Assembly: GCA_019633425.1 (NCBI GenBank)
Contig: WSUB01000042.1
Location: 1-64,000 of the forward strand
Source of the DNA: Tulasnella sp. 424
Lineage: Eukaryota > Basidiomycota > Agaricomycetes > Cantharellales > Tulasnellaceae
DNA: 64,000 bases
Direction of reading: 5' to 3'
Shown here: positions 32,499-45,645 of the stretch, piece after piece
Numbering within the stretch: the stretch's first letter is position 1
Layout: every line of letters starts with the position of its first letter
Notes under the pieces: model-generated
Told to the model about the DNA's origin: nothing
The model's database searches: none
What the model saw: the letters and a program-made list of their open reading frames with translations, nothing else
Translations under genes and position numbers: made by a program

Positions 32499-33814
32499 AT
32501 GGCTCCAGTTCCTAATCCCACCATTGTCTTCATCTCTAACCCACAAGGTGTTCCCATCCCGGGCGAGCACCTTGTCTATCGCAACGACATTACCATCGAC
32601 CTCGACCACGTCCCTCTAAACGGAGGGATCCTGACCAAAACTATCTCCCTTGGAGTGGATCCTTACTTGCGTAATCGAATGCCATACGAATATAAACCTA
32701 ATACTCCGTGAGTGACTAATAATCTAGTCACCTGCGCTCAGGCTAAGACGCATCTCGTCAGATTCCTCGGCCATGGAGTGGGGATCATCGTTCGCTCCGA
32801 GAACGCCAACTATCGAGTTGGCGAGCATATTCACACTCCAGACTATCGTAAATCGTTGACAATTATGGATCACCGGAGCACCCCTGTCTGACGCTGAGCT
32901 CGTTGTAGCATTCGCACACTATGCTGTCTTTGCAGCAGAGGCGAACTTGCGCCTGTTGAAAGATGAAGGACTCCCCTGGACGAATTACCTAGGCGTTCTT
33001 GGACTAGCCGGCCAGACCGCTTGGGTGGGATACAACGCATTCGCAAAAGCAAAGAAGGTAAGAGCTTGCATACTACCCGGCCCGAACCGCTGTGTTCTAA
33101 CTGAAACCCACAGGGCGAGACGATCTACGTGTCAACTGGCGCTGGAGTAGTGGGCAGGTAAGATCGACCAGAATTTACATGCGATGCCACTTACTCATTA
33201 TCTCATCCCGGTCGACAGCGTCATTTGTCAGGTCGCCAAGGCGCAAGGGCTCCGCGTGATATCTTCAGCAGGATCCGATAGCAAAGTAGCATTTCTCAAG
33301 GAGCTCGGTGTCGACGTTGCATTCAATTACAAAAAGCAAGATATCGCTACCGTTTTGAAGGACAACGGCGGCGTCGACATTTATTGGGATAATGTCGGCG
33401 GGAAGACCCTCGAGAAGGTTATGGGTTGCATGAACAAATGGGGACGCATTATTGTAAGTTCTCGCCCCTTGTCACTTGCATACCGTTTGAAAAGCCACCT
33501 GACAAGGATTTTCTTTTTACTCTTAGATTTGTGGATTCATCTGCGAGTATAATCTTGCCCCTTCTGAGTATCACGGGAACCAATCAATGATACAAGTACT
33601 TGTCAAAAACCTCACCATCAGCGGATACGTCGTCTTCGATGCTCTTGACAAGTTTGGAGACTTTAACTTCTGGTCAGAAGTACCGGCGTTGGTTAAAGAG
33701 GGCAAGCTGAAAGTCAAGGAGCAAGTATCGAGCAACTTGGAGGACTCGATGCAGATGCTGGTAGACTGCCTTGTCGGAAGTAACGACGGCAAGGGAGTTA
33801 TTGTACTCGAGTGA
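32499..33814 (+). CDS. NADP-dependent alkenal/LTB4-type reductase, MDR family, copy 1
   Basis: Multi-exon gene, first exon 32499-32707, stop TGA at 33812-33814. N-terminal GroES-like part: PTIVFISNPQGVPIPGEHL, LNGGILTKTISLGVDPYLR, then FLGHGVGIIVRSE. Substrate domain segment: LPWTNYLGVLGLAGQTAWVG. Rossmann part: GETIYVSTGAGVVG, VAKAQGLRVISSAGSDSK, FLKELGVDVAFNYK, GGVDIYWDNVGGKTLEKVM. The C-terminus KGVIVLE completes the fold. The family reduces the C=C bond of 2-alkenals or 15-keto-prostaglandin-like substrates with NADPH and lacks catalytic zinc. Substrate here is unknown. Two paralogues lie at 50154 and 53165 on the minus strand. Confidence 0.87.
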
Positions 33815-33967
33815 TTGGGGGTTTCACTAGGTAGAAACATCCTGTTGTACGAACATCGTTTCGGTATGCGAATGTCACGCGTGTGACTCAGATTGGCCAC
33901 CCTTTGCGATTAAACTCGGGAACGTCCTCACGCATCTGCCATCCATTCCTGCCGACTCAACACTCCA

Positions 33968-34668
33968 ATGTCACTCGAGTCCCAGATTATTTCCGACCAA
34001 GCAACTCTAAAGTCGGCCTACGCTGAATTCGCGACTTATCGATTTCATGACGATCCCCAATTTCTGGTGAGCATCTCCATAGGTGCCACGAAGTACACAA
34101 GGGAACTGAAAGGTACAAAATGAGCGGATTAGAGCGGATTAGCGTCAATTCTAGGGCCAGAAGACGAAGCGATTAATATGGGTGCAGAGGAGAGGGCAGA
34201 GAAAGTCGGACGGGCGAAGGCGTTCTATTTTTCAAGGCAAGCGTTCAGCTCAAGCTGACACCCTATTGATGGGGGTGGCGCTTAGTGTTCATTGGCTCTA
34301 GGCTCAAAGGGGTGGGGGTTACGTGGGATGGCTATCTACGCTGGTCCCGCTCCGAAGAAACGAGCTCAACGTCCCCGGATACGGCCTCCACAGGAACAGC
34401 TCCAAATCAGTCGCCAGACACGACCTCTGAGGAGCAGCCTCCCTTATCATTCCAGCAATTGTCGGAAATGATCGCAACAGGGAACTTGACAGACGTCCCT
34501 TTCAACCGCGTAATCCCAGAAGCTATTAGTGTATGCATGAGTAATTCCTTATACAGTAGTCTGATGGCTTATATCTGCCCTATTTTTGCATTGGATTTGT
34601 AGGACCGAAAGCCAAGTGAACCAATAGCCCCTATCCGGAAGAAGCCTTGGGAGGCGACTGCAGAGTGA
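33968..34668 (+). CDS. Small KPWE-motif protein, Pex39-like
   Basis: Exons 33968-34112, 34155-34236, 34302-34530 and 34603-34668 sum to 174 codons. N-terminal part: FATYRFHDDPQFL, then GRAKAFYFSR. After a Ser/Thr/Pro-rich linker the C-terminus has FQQLSEMIATGNLTDVPFNR, VIPEAIS and finally IRKKPWEATAE. A KPWE motif after an IP-x-ipe segment is the hallmark of the KPWE domain, known from peroxisomal import proteins (Pex13/Pex14-related and the recently described Pex39 that assists PTS2 import with Pex7). The second intron starts with GC (gcaagc at 34237) and ends AG. The first intron (34113-34154) is the weakest splice call. Role in peroxisomes is inferred from the motif and size. Confidence 0.62.
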
Positions 34669-34942
34669 CAATAAAATTCAAATAAATACAACATTTGTAT
34701 GGAAAATTAATCAGGCTCTAGTTAGTGCTCAGCCTTCAGTTCATGTTACGCATTTTTGCCCGACTAGACCTCGCGTTCGCAGGTCACGTGGGTGGGATTG
34801 CCTTTTACGGATTGAACACGATCCAAACAGTTGCATACGGTTGAAATTACAACCAACTTCAACCACCGACGCGCTTTTGCTCCTCGTTTCCAACACACCT
34901 TTAAGCGATAACCAGAACCATCTAGAACGCGATACAACCATT

Positions 34943-37900
34943 ATGGAGCGAATGTGAGACTCTTTTTGTCTGCTTTTCTCCTCTCGCGCTCTGCGTTTGC
35001 TTACAACTCTACTCTCGATCAGCCGACAAAGGATGGCCGGAGACCCAGACCTCTATCCAGGTCTAGCGAAGAACTTTAATGGAACTCGCCACAGGCCCTT
35101 GGTTATATTTGACTCTGACGACGAAGACGACTCGTGAGTCTGCACTTTTGATCCTGCTTTACGTCTTCATACTCACATGCAACGCGCAAATAACGCGCCC
35201 GCACGCTTTGTACTCCAGACCAAGACCAACTCCCCCAACCAAGACTCCTCTTCAGGTTGATCGCTCAAATGCGCCTTCAAATGCCAGTAGTCAAGGCAGC
35301 GTTATCAAGACCAGCCCCAACGCCCACATACCGTCCTACCCAGCTCCTGTACGCGCCACGCCCCAACTTCAAATGGACGCGCCCACACCCATTGCGGTGC
35401 CTACTCCAGGCTCTTCTCGGCCTGTTGAAACACCCGACGGCACCGAAACGTTCAATCTCGCCCACATCGCGACAGACCCCTACGAGTCGCGCAAGACGAC
35501 CGAAGAAGCCGAGAAGGATTTGAAAGACTTACTCGAGCAGTCCATCGGAGGGGATGATGTTGAAGTTGACATGGAACAAGCCATTGTCGAGGGATTCTCC
35601 AAGGAGTGGAAGCTGCTGGCTCACCAAGTTCAAGGGCGCGCATGGTTAGCGGAGCGAGAATCAGGAAAGAAATGTGGCGGAATTTTGGGCGATGTGAGTT
35701 TTATGCTTTCATTCGCCCAACTCCGAAGCTAATCCTTGTCTGTCGTCAGGATATGGGTTTAGGCAAGACCACCCAGATCGTCTCCAGAATTGTGGATTAC
35801 AAAATGAAGGAGGACGACGATGCAAAACGTAAGGAGAACAAGAAATTCGGCAAGGCAACCCTGTATGTCTTTCCTCTATGCATAGGTGAAGGTACTGGAC
35901 GCTCACTTCACATCCCCAGCGTTGTCTGTCCAGCTAGTGTAGTCACCCAGTGGCAGGCAGAGATGAAGAAAATGGCACCTAGTTTACGGGTCCTAGCTCA
36001 TCATGGCGCCAGCCGCTCTAAAGGTGCTCTTGCGCCACAGCTTCTGTCTCAGCTCGGTTTGTTGACGACCTTGCCTCATCGTTCACAGACGGCGCTCGCC
36101 TTGCTCAGTACGATGTCGTCATAACGTCATACAACACGTTGTCAGCTGAATGGAAAAATCATGACGGAGTTTCGAACAAGGATGATCCCGCGAAAGGGAA
36201 AGGAAAAGGAAAAGCGAAGCCAGTAGAGTCGGAGGAGTCGGAGGACTCCGAAGACGACTTCGTTGCTGCGGCTCAGAGACTCAAGGCAAAAAAGGTCAAA
36301 GCTGCGCCAAAGAAACCCGCCGCATTGTTTGAACGCCCATGGTTAAGAGTTGTCCTTGGTGAGCTTCCCTTTCAGTCGATATACCGATGTGAAAAAATAC
36401 TTATGCGATCCCAGATGAGGCCCATACTATCAAGAGTCGGAACACACAAGGTGCTAAGGCTTGCTATGCTCTTCAGGCTAAGTTCCGTTGGTGCTTGACT
36501 GGAACGCCAATCCAGGTAACGGAATACGGAAGCCCTCGTCGATTGTCTGCTGATTGTGGGGGATGGCATGATTACAGAATAGCGTAGAAGAGCTATTTTC
36601 TCTTCTCCACTTCCTTCAGGTTCGCCCTTTGAACGAGTGGGATACGTTTAAAGCGCAGATCGCCAATCCCATCAAGGCGGGTCGGTCCGCTGTTCCCATG
36701 AAGAGGCTCCACGTACGCCTGCCGACCACATGCACTGCACGGAATGAATCCGCTGATCCAGTACTTGCTTTCAGGTGGTTCTTTCCGCAATAATGCTCCG
36801 ACGTACGAAGAATCAGGTCGTAAACGGGAAACCAATTCTCAATCTGCCCGATCGAACGGTGGCAGTAGTCGAATGCGAATTCGATCAAGACGAGCAAGAG
36901 TTCTACAACGCGTTGGTGGAACGGACGGATCTAACACTGAACAAATTCGCAAAGACCGGCCTGACGAACAACTTTACGAGCGTCCTTGTACTCCTTCTCC
37001 GTCTGCGACAAGGTCGGTGCCAACAATTTTCTCGATCCAGCACCGCTCTGAAGATGGATATTTGTCATCTTACCCTGTAGCCTGTTGTCATCCGGAGCTC
37101 TGCATGAAGAATGTGAAGAACGATCTGGATGCCATTGAACCAAGGGTCAAAGAGACGGACAAGGATGATGGGGAAGAAGAAGCAGATGACTTGGCAGCCC
37201 TTCTCGGACAGATGACCGTCAAAGAAAGTCGCTGCGAACTCTGTGATGACTTGTAAGCCTCTTGGGGATCTTTGGTGACCCCATTCTGATCTATGGTCGG
37301 GCTTGTATGATGCTCCAGGCTCGAACCTGGTGTCCAAACCAAGTACTGTCCTGACTGCGAGGTTCAAGTGGTCCTTAAAGCGCGTCGCAAATCATTGCCG
37401 TCGAACGATGACCTTCCGCTCAATGCTCTTCCATCGAGCGCAAAGACCCGAAAGCTCGTCGAAATCTTGGAGAAGATTGCGTCAGACTCGGATGGTCAGG
37501 ACAAGACAATCGTCTTCTCGCAGTTTACTAGCTTCCTCGATATTGTGCAGAAGTTTTTGGCGAAAGCTGGTATCAAGTTTGTCAGATGTAAGATGTCCTG
37601 CACGAACATAAAGAATCGGGTGTTCCTGACGCACTTTTTGTCTCGGCAGATGATGGCTCTATGAAGTTGGATGAACGATCGGAGGCTCTAGAAAAGTTTA
37701 GGAATAATCCTAAATACAACGTTGCCTTGATTTCATTCAAGGCAGGATCGACAGGTGGGCCTTTTCCATCCCTTGAACATACCCACAATGACTGAATTTC
37801 ATCGCGGCGGCAGGCCTCAACTTGACTGCTGCAAATCACGTTGTTCTCTTGGACTTGTGGTATGACCTCTTCCCATGATATTCTGAACAAACTCTCTCCT

Positions 37901-38278
37901 AACATGTTGTCGAATCGTAACTTCAGGTGGAATCCTGCTCTCGAGGATCAAGCATTCGACCGTGCTCATCGGTAAGCAAGGTGGACACAAAAATGTTCTA
38001 TTCTGTCTAAGACGACTCGCCAATAGGTTTGGGCAGAAGAAGGATGTATTCATTCATAAGCTAGTCATTCCAAAGACCGTTGAGGAACGAATCCAAGAGG
38101 TGGGTGCAGAGGGTCCGTCAGTCTAACTGTCGCTGTGCTAACGATCTGTGATGGCTAGCTTCAAAATAAGAAACGTGAACTTGCAACGAAAGCTTTGACT
38201 GGTGATAAGCTTGGCAAGAATTCCCGTCTCAGGATGGATGAGCTTTTGCAACTCTTTGCCCACGATGCGACCGAGTGA
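34943..38278 (+). CDS. SNF2-family ATPase, Rad5/Rad16-like
   Basis: ATG at 34943, short first exon, stop TGA at 38276-38278; about eleven exons. Helicase motifs in order: QDMGLGKTTQIVSRIVDYK (I), VVCPASVVTQWQAEM (Ia), VVITSYNTL, a DEAH-type motif II split by an intron (VVLDEAHTIKSR), CLTGTPIQNSVEELFSLLHF (III), IMLRRTKNQ, DKTIVFSQFTSFLDIV (IV), LISFKAGSTGLNLTAANHVV (V), and WWNPALEDQAFDRAHRFGQ (VI). Between motifs I and II lies a Lys/Glu-rich insert (36190-36310). Between the two lobes is CELCDDLL...KYCPDC, a four-cysteine remnant where Rad5/Rad16/HLTF relatives carry a RING finger. Relatives remodel DNA-protein complexes in repair or act as SUMO-targeted translocases. Exact orthology is not settled. 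Confidence 0.9.
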
Positions 38279-38598
38279 TAACACTCGCCATCCGATTTAT
38301 TTAGCATTGTTTCTTGGTATAGACTATTTTCCTCGCTATGGACAAGGTTCCTCTGATTACGTCGCGCATTATATATCGTTTGAAATGTCTCTTTTCTGGG
38401 CTTTGTCTGCGATTATCGCCCATTGCAACATCTCCAGCGACTCGCACCACAAATTATCAAATATACGTACTGAAACTGGTTCGAGCGGAAGATGTAGGCA
38501 AGACATAAGTTTCGATTGAAGGGAAGTGAAAGCGGAACTCGCAACGCTGCACCGTGTGAACATCTACGCTGATATCACTCGAATCCGAAATTCCCCCA

Positions 38599-39576
38599 AT
38601 GTCCTTCACTCTGCGGATAGTTCCCAAAAGCATTCCGGCATCCGTCGCTCGAAGAAGCTTCGCACAATGTCTCCGGACACCTAAATCGTGGCAACGTCTC
38701 TCTTCTCCCGCTCAGGTTCCAAAATCACAGCGGCAGTTCTCCTCTTCGGGTCGAGTCGCCCTGCCAAGTCTAGTTCAAGGGCTCACAAATGCAGAACACG
38801 TTCAACCACCTGCTGAACGAGATGCCTCTCACCCACACTTGTTTTATCACCCCCTTACAGCCCCAAGTGCAGCCGTGTTCCCACCCGTGTTCGCGCTCTC
38901 GTTCCTTGAGAACCCCCTGAACTCCGAATTTCCAAGAAGTCGAACCATCCTCGGATGGGTAGGCGGTCAAGAAGAAGGGATGGAGGGTGAAGGTGGAGGA
39001 TTTCAAGAAAATCGTAAGTTGCTCGGAACCTTGCGCAATGCTTGCTGGCTCAATTCGCTCTGCACAGCGGGCTTCCGCCAGTTGCTTCACGAAGCCATTG
39101 CCGATGCCTTGACGCAACCTGGATTTGACGAAGCTCTAGAAGCGGAGGCCCTTCAACGTGGTGAGGGATGGTTGCATATTCACGGTGCGTATCGAACAAT
39201 CCCAACTCGTGCAGCTGTTCTCAGCGCTCGTATCCAGATATTCGGAACGTCCCAGCTTTGAATCGAATTGGGGACCCTGATGATATCGTGGGCTCCGTTA
39301 TGGTCCAAGATGGAAAGGTTAGCATTTCCCTGCAGCCAAAGTATTTCTTTACTGAAGGACCAAAACATCTGGCGGCTCAGATAATCGCCTCCACTTATCA
39401 GGCAATGCCGTCTTATAGGTATGTGTTTTGTGTAAACTTCAAGTTGGGAGCCACGCTGAAATAGCTTTAGGATATGCACCGGGGACGGGCCCACTCAACT
39501 GTCTGAGGGCCTCGCAGGGAAGGTGTTGCGGTATTTGGAGAAAGAATGGGAGAAAGAGCAAAAGGACTCGCTGTAG
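38599..39576 (+). CDS. Conserved-looking putative mitochondrial protein
   Basis: Exons 38599-39013, 39068-39184, 39238-39418 and 39471-39576 give 273 codons. The N-terminus is Arg/Ser-rich and free of acidic residues (FTLRIVPKSIPASVARRSFA, later RQFSSSGRVALP), a typical presequence with a likely octapeptide-type cleavage site. The rest contains NPGFRQLLHEAIADALTQP, QPKYFFTEGPKHLAAQII, STYQAMPSYR and a helical Lys/Glu-rich end. I do not recognise the family. The 54-nt first intron is called because skipping it gives ENPGFRQLL in place of an unrelated stretch; the unspliced frame is also open, so this border is uncertain. Confidence 0.7.
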
Positions 39577-39674
39577 CATGATTTTGTACCGCTCAGGGCC
39601 ATTCAGATTCGAGGCTCAGTATGGCGATTTATTATATATTCAGACCAAACAGTATGATACTCGAAGGAACGATA

Positions 39675-42600
39675 CTAGTCAAGCTCAACTCGGAAAACCT
39701 TGACAACGCCTAGCCTGTCCCCACTGATTATGCAGCACCTGAAAGGCACATCCAAACATGCCAAGGCGGTTATGCAGTCCTGGTGACCTTTGAGCAGCTG
39801 CTGTTGATGTTGGCCAATTAAGCTTGTCCGCCACGATGGCTGGTGGCTCTTCGTAGCATGACGGATATGCGACTCGGTGTGGATCGCTGACGGTGTTCCT
39901 GAGTCCTCCGAGGAGAGGTCCGCTTGGGTTGTCCTATGAGAATCGATAAGATGGCTGCCCAGCAGGAAACAAAGAAGCTCGTACCGGAAGGATGGCTTGT
40001 CACTCTCCATTTCTAACCCACTGACCACAATCGAACGATCCACTCTTGAGAGATCCCAAAGCCGGATCTTTCGGTCCTCAGAACCTGTCAGAAGAAATCC
40101 GCCGTTCCTGGAGCCGCCGAAGGGTTCGACGCCGTTTTCAGATATCGTTGTAGTCTCCAACCTCGACATCCGCGTGCCTGAACCGGCTAAACCGCCGAAG
40201 TCGCTACCCACTACCATCGCCCGGATACCAACTTGTGTAGCCCTGCGGCGCTCTTCGGCTTCCAAATCGGCCTCTTCAAGGTGGGGTGATACGTCGTCTA
40301 CGGGGGTTTGTTGTCCTGGAGAGGCCTGGCTTGCTGCTCGCGCCTTCACCAACGCAGCGATGGCCTCAGCAGGCGACTTTGGGGCTTCTTTTGGCACTGG
40401 AGGGTTGGAAGGTTCGGGTGCTAGTCTTAGCGATTCTCCAGGAGAAGCTGGGTTTGAGGAAGTCTCGTAAGTCCGCTGTTCCTGCGTGGCGAACATCTCC
40501 ACCATAACTCCCTTCTCGATGTCCCATACTTCGATCAAGGCGACGCCGGGGGTGAAAGATGATGGGAGGTCGCTGGCGGTCTGTGGCTCGACAGCAACAA
40601 CGATCCAGCGACCCTTCCCCTTTGTTGGGTGGACCAGGCACTGGTGTATTCGGACAGACTGACCAGGGCTTGCAGAGGCCGCTGCATTGACAGCCCAACT
40701 CTTGAGTCGGAGACCAAATCGGATGTCCCACAACGTTAAGATGCCAAACGCGGTTCCAGTCAAAAGCCAGGCCCGCTTTCTGTCAACACACATGCAAGTG
40801 ATAGGACCATGATGTCTGAGGTCCTCCATCGAATGCAGAATGCGCATACTGCGGAGATCCAGGATGACGATGTTTGCTTGGCTGGTAGCGTATACAAGGT
40901 TCGATGTCGCTTCTAAAAATGGGTTTTCGGTCAGAACATATGTGCTGCATAACGGACAGTGCTGCTTACCAGTGTTGTAATGTGTCATACAGGTAATGTA
41001 TTCTCCAACTCGATCTACACGGTGTTCCCGAACGACTTGAAGTTGCTTGTATTTAGGGGTAGAAGACGTCTGTTGATTAAGATGAACTCGGACCACGTGA
41101 AGGCTCCCGTCCGTCGCAGCGCTGGCAAAGCAGTGAGAGGCCTCTAGCATGCAGATGCACATTACAGGGGCGTGGTGTTGGGAATAGACCTGTCTTGGTT
41201 TGCTAGTCACATTGCGTTCCAGCCGAGCCGAGTCCCACACTTTGACGGTTTTGTCATCGGAACAAGATACGAAAAAGGCGTGGTCTGGAGCCACAACTAT
41301 CCCGTTGATCGCTCCAGAGTGGGCATTAAGATGGGCGAGGAGGGTGACCTCTGGTCTTCTGGTCGGGTCTCTTGGCGGGTAGCTTGAGCGTATGGTGCTT
41401 CGTCTTCGAGGGGGCCCAGTGTGCACCCGAGGTCCGAAGTCGGAGGTAGGGTCTCGGAAATTTTCTTGGTAGATCGCTTCCAGTACGTTGTTAATCCCAG
41501 TCTCCTGACCTCCTGAAGTGGATCGCGTCAGAACAACTTTCGAGGGGGGAATTTAGAAGGGTTTTACCATATGTAGTCGTTGGACGAGCTGAGCTTATTC
41601 TCGAGGACGGACGGTGATGGCCCCGAATAGTCCCCGCCACGGAAACCGGCGACGTTCTCCCAGAGGTCAAAGCTTCCTCCTCCGCAGTTCGGACCTTGGG
41701 CGTCTCGAGTACACCTGCGATGTTGGCATTGACAGAGCCTACCACCGCGGTCGCTGTCCGTTGGTGCTTCCGACGTAGAACATCGATACCGGTGGACATC
41801 ACAGATTCTGAGGGACTAGCTGGAGTACCGTCGAAGGGAGATGGAGGCATGTGCGATGGGAGGGGAGAGGGAAGAGCGCTGGAGACAGAAGTCATCGAGG
41901 TCCGACGAGTTCCAGGGGCTCTTGCGCCTGAGCTAACGCTGGCAGAAGTGAGCGAGACCGTGGAACCATCCATTTGGTTCAACCGTCGACGAAGGTCTTC
42001 AACTGCTGTTCCTTCCCTCGTGGTGTGGTCCAAGCTGTTCAGTCGGCTGATGCGTGGTGTTCCAAGAATTGGCGTTCGAAGTCTATCCGGGCGTGAGCTC
42101 CGCGAGTCGGTTGAGCCCAGGAAAACGGTGTGGGGCATGACATTGAGTTTTCCGAGCTCAACATCCTTCCCTTCTGTCAGAATAGAGTGGGGGGCAACTA
42201 TCTTTTCACGCTGTTGGAAGCTAGAGATGGGAATGAGGTGGGGCCAAGGATAGAGTAGACTGATAGACCCACCTCAAGGTAGTCATAGCAAGCTTGAGAG
42301 TGTACTCTCGGAGGGCGATCAACTTGCTTTCATCCGTACCCGACAGCCCTAGCTGTCTAAGCTTCGCAACTTGAATGGCGTCACTGGAAGTTATGTTGGA
42401 ATTAGGGATGAATGTCACGAGCTGAGTCTTCAATCATTCACTCACTCATCTGACAGGCCGTATCTTGATAAAGTCATGGTCCCCGATTTCTTCATCCCGA
42501 CGACGGCATCTTTGCTTGTGTCAGGTTTACTAGACTTGGCCCCATTTGACGCAGCACCGTGCCAGTATTGGGACTTCTCCCCTTTCATGGCCCAAGCAAC

Positions 42601-45600
42601 GGCAGCGTCGAAGATCGAACGAGGGAGCTTCGGGGATGCCGTGATCAGCCAAACTATTTGGGCAATGGGCTAGATCCGTAAAGACATACCGGCGATTTTA
42701 CTGTCGTGAGCAAGCTGGACTCGGATATTGCACGGATATCTGACCGCAGGTGCTGCCGAAGTCCGGGGTACAAGATGCACCAAACGTCGGTGGCGGGCAA
42801 CTTCTTCGCTGCCGAAGCCAGGAAAGCGGCAGCACCTTGGAAATACTATGGTTAGATTGTGTGGAATGGGCGGGACGGGCATACACACCTTCCCTGATCC
42901 AGATGTTAGGATGGTAGAGGAAGCCGACCGTGACGCTCATCAACTCCCACATTCTCATCTTGGAGAAAAGTGAAAGGTCTGAAAGGCTGGTGAGTGCAGC
43001 CAGAACCTTTGCCACGACGAACTCCTCAACATCTATAGGAGCAGTTAATAAATCATACGAGAGTAACCCTGAAGAGTGTGAAACTCGCCTGAGAGAGCTT
43101 GGATCATTAATGGAAAGATGTACTCCTCTAGAGTCTTTGGCCCCAGGAACGCGGCGACTGTAACGATAGCGTCAAAGAAAGCCCAACGGAGCTGCCAGTC
43201 CCGATCGTTCAGGTACGTAATCATATGACTTAAAAGTACTTCATTGGTGATTTGTCGACCGAAGAATACGCAGAGGCTCGAAATATTGATCAGGGCCGCA
43301 CGCTTGACAACGCTCGAAGGGTCAAAGAGTAGCGTGACGAGTTGGTCTTGAATGAGGGCGTGAAGTTCTTTCAATGAAGCATCGTACGAGACCTGTAGTA
43401 GAAGTACAAGAGTCAAGAAACTGCCATTACACGATAACTTCGTGACCGCACATACGTCGTTGATGTCGTCATATTCATCGGTAAGCTTGAACATCCCATG
43501 AGCTCGAAGGGCCTGTCCCATTTCCAAGTATTTCGCACTAGTGTCTGCCAACGGTGCAATGCATTGGGCATAAATGCAACGAACGGAAACGTCGGGGTCC
43601 CGTGAAAGGTGGCGGATGTTCGGAAGGATGTATTCCGGAAAGATAGATGCGTTGGCGGGGGTGATTGCGGAAACAAGGATGAGCTATATTGAACAGGTGT
43701 GATGAAAGGTCCTCGATACGTTTAGTTCTGAAACAGGACTTACGACTTGAACCAAAGTTCGAATGGCAGCCACACGAACAGCAGGTGAATCGTCGTGCAG
43801 TAGATCGATGGCGTAGGGAACCAAGCGGTCCAGCTTCGCTTCATCGGTCAAATGGCACGCCAAGGCGAGGAGCAAGTCTAGAGATCTCAGCTTCGAGCTA
43901 GGCAGCGTAGCGTTCCGGATGTTTGCAGTGACGAGAGAAAGGATGATCAAGGCAGGGCCATCTACGAGAGAAGAAAACGTGTTAGAAGCACCACCTATCT
44001 GGTTTCTCCATTCCTTCACCTTCTGCCGCTGCCTTCTGACCCGAGGCCAATGCGCCGCGTAACTTGGACGGTCGGTTCAAGATTGACAGCTCAACGGGTA
44101 TGATGTCCTGTGGGGCACATGAGTGTAATGCTCATTGTGCAAAATGGAAGCTTGAAATACCTGGAACGGCTTCCCACTTGTCCCGGCGATTGTGTTCACC
44201 TTCATCTCTGTGACAGTCGCTTCCACTTCATCTTCCAGCAGATATGGCTCGAGCTCATCAAATTCAGTCCATATCCTATCTATTCGCGTATCGGAGTCAT
44301 TTGGGAGCGCTTTGGGATCGGTTGATATCTTGGGCTCCGCATCAGTGGGTATTCCGGATTGTTGGGATGGTTTGGGTGGCGCGTGGAAGGCCGAGTCCTG
44401 GGAGTTCGGAGGTACAGAGATTTGATTCACGGAGGCGATGTATTGATGGAGGAAATTGTAGAAAGATTCTGGGAAGGTGGTTCCTCGGGCGGCCGCAAGG
44501 GCGTCACGGAAGGTCGGTCGAGACTTTGAATCCAAGGCGATCATACTGGTGACCAGAGCGCGAATACCATCGTCGTCAATTTCTTGCAGGTGGCTGGTCA
44601 TGTTGAGTTCGCCCGAGCGATACTTGAACAGTTGGCTTAGAGTGAATGTGACTTTGCCTTCAAGGAACATCTCGGCGATCACACAGCCTGCGCTGAATAC
44701 ATCCATTGACTCCTTGATTTTGCCTTGCCTGTGATGGTTCACATCCTCTTCAGATGCAGCTTCGGCTTGCTTTCGCTTTGTGGATATTTCTGAGCCTTCG
44801 GAATAGAATCGTTCTGGAGCGACGTAGCACGTTCGTCGACCTGACGTGTCGAAATAGAAGGAATAGTCCGTTGGGTCATCTTCGGGAAGGAAAACGGGTT
44901 TTACTGAGCCGAAATCAGTAATGTAGACCCAATTCCAGGAAGTAACCAAGATGTTTTCAGACTTGATATCGCCATGGGTGACCTAAGGATCGTGTTACCG
45001 CAATGCCCCACAAACGTCTATTTAAGTGTTCGACATACCTTCCGTTCGATAGCATTCTGCATTCCAGTAAGTATCTGGAATGTTATCCATTTCTTTTCAA
45101 TGTTGCTCAAGAACGGCCGAGTACTGGGAAAAGCTAGATCAGCGACCGTTCTGAATGGTGAACGACACAACCAAGTACCTGATACGATCATAAAGGCTAC
45201 TCGATACCCATTGCCTTATGATAAATCCTGCCTGATCCGTTTCAAAGAAGGTCTGGTGACTGTAAACGTTGGGTATGCCCTCAAGTGCCTCGCGTTCAAC
45301 TACCGCAATAATGGAGATTCGTCAGCGCGACAAGACCAAGGCGCGGGCACCACCGAGAGCACACACACTCTTCAGTCTCCTTCTAAACGGCCTGAGTGAT
45401 AAGCCTGGGTCAGGCTTGATGAATATCTTGATCACTACCGGCCCGTTTGTGTGGCGACCTTTCACTGTCTTGAGGAACCGGCCTGGACCAAGACTGGAAT
45501 CACAACCAAGGTCAGTCCTAAGCACTCCAAGATATCCGCCGGAAGCTCACGTCTTCTCGTAGACAATGTCTGCTTTGAGGTTGGTCACATAACTATCCAA

Positions 45601-45645
45601 CGCATCAGCAGCGCGGGTGGTGGCCCCTGAAATGTTGTTGCCCAT
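39675..45645 (-). CDS. VPS15: VPS15, regulatory kinase subunit of the class III PI3-kinase
   Basis: Minus-strand gene, ATG at 45645-45643, stop near 39675; more than ten exons. It starts MGNNISGATT, an N-myristoylation signal like other Vps15. The kinase part has ITDFGSVKPVFLPEDDP (activation loop), CYVAPERFYSEGS, and DVFSAGCVIAEMFLEG. HEAT-repeat exons follow between about 44080 and 42250 (LDLLLALACHLTDEAKLDRL, VLLLQVSYDASLKELHAL, WAFFDAIVTVAAFLG). The last exons (39675-41426, 583 codons open) form a C-terminal WD40 propeller: LNAHSGAINGIVVAPDHAFF, TGSEDRKIRLWDLSRVDRS, KGHQDCITALACLDV. Vps15 tethers Vps34 to membranes for autophagy and endosomal sorting. Together with ATG7 this window has two autophagy genes, probably by chance. 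The domain order is complete. Confidence 0.94.
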
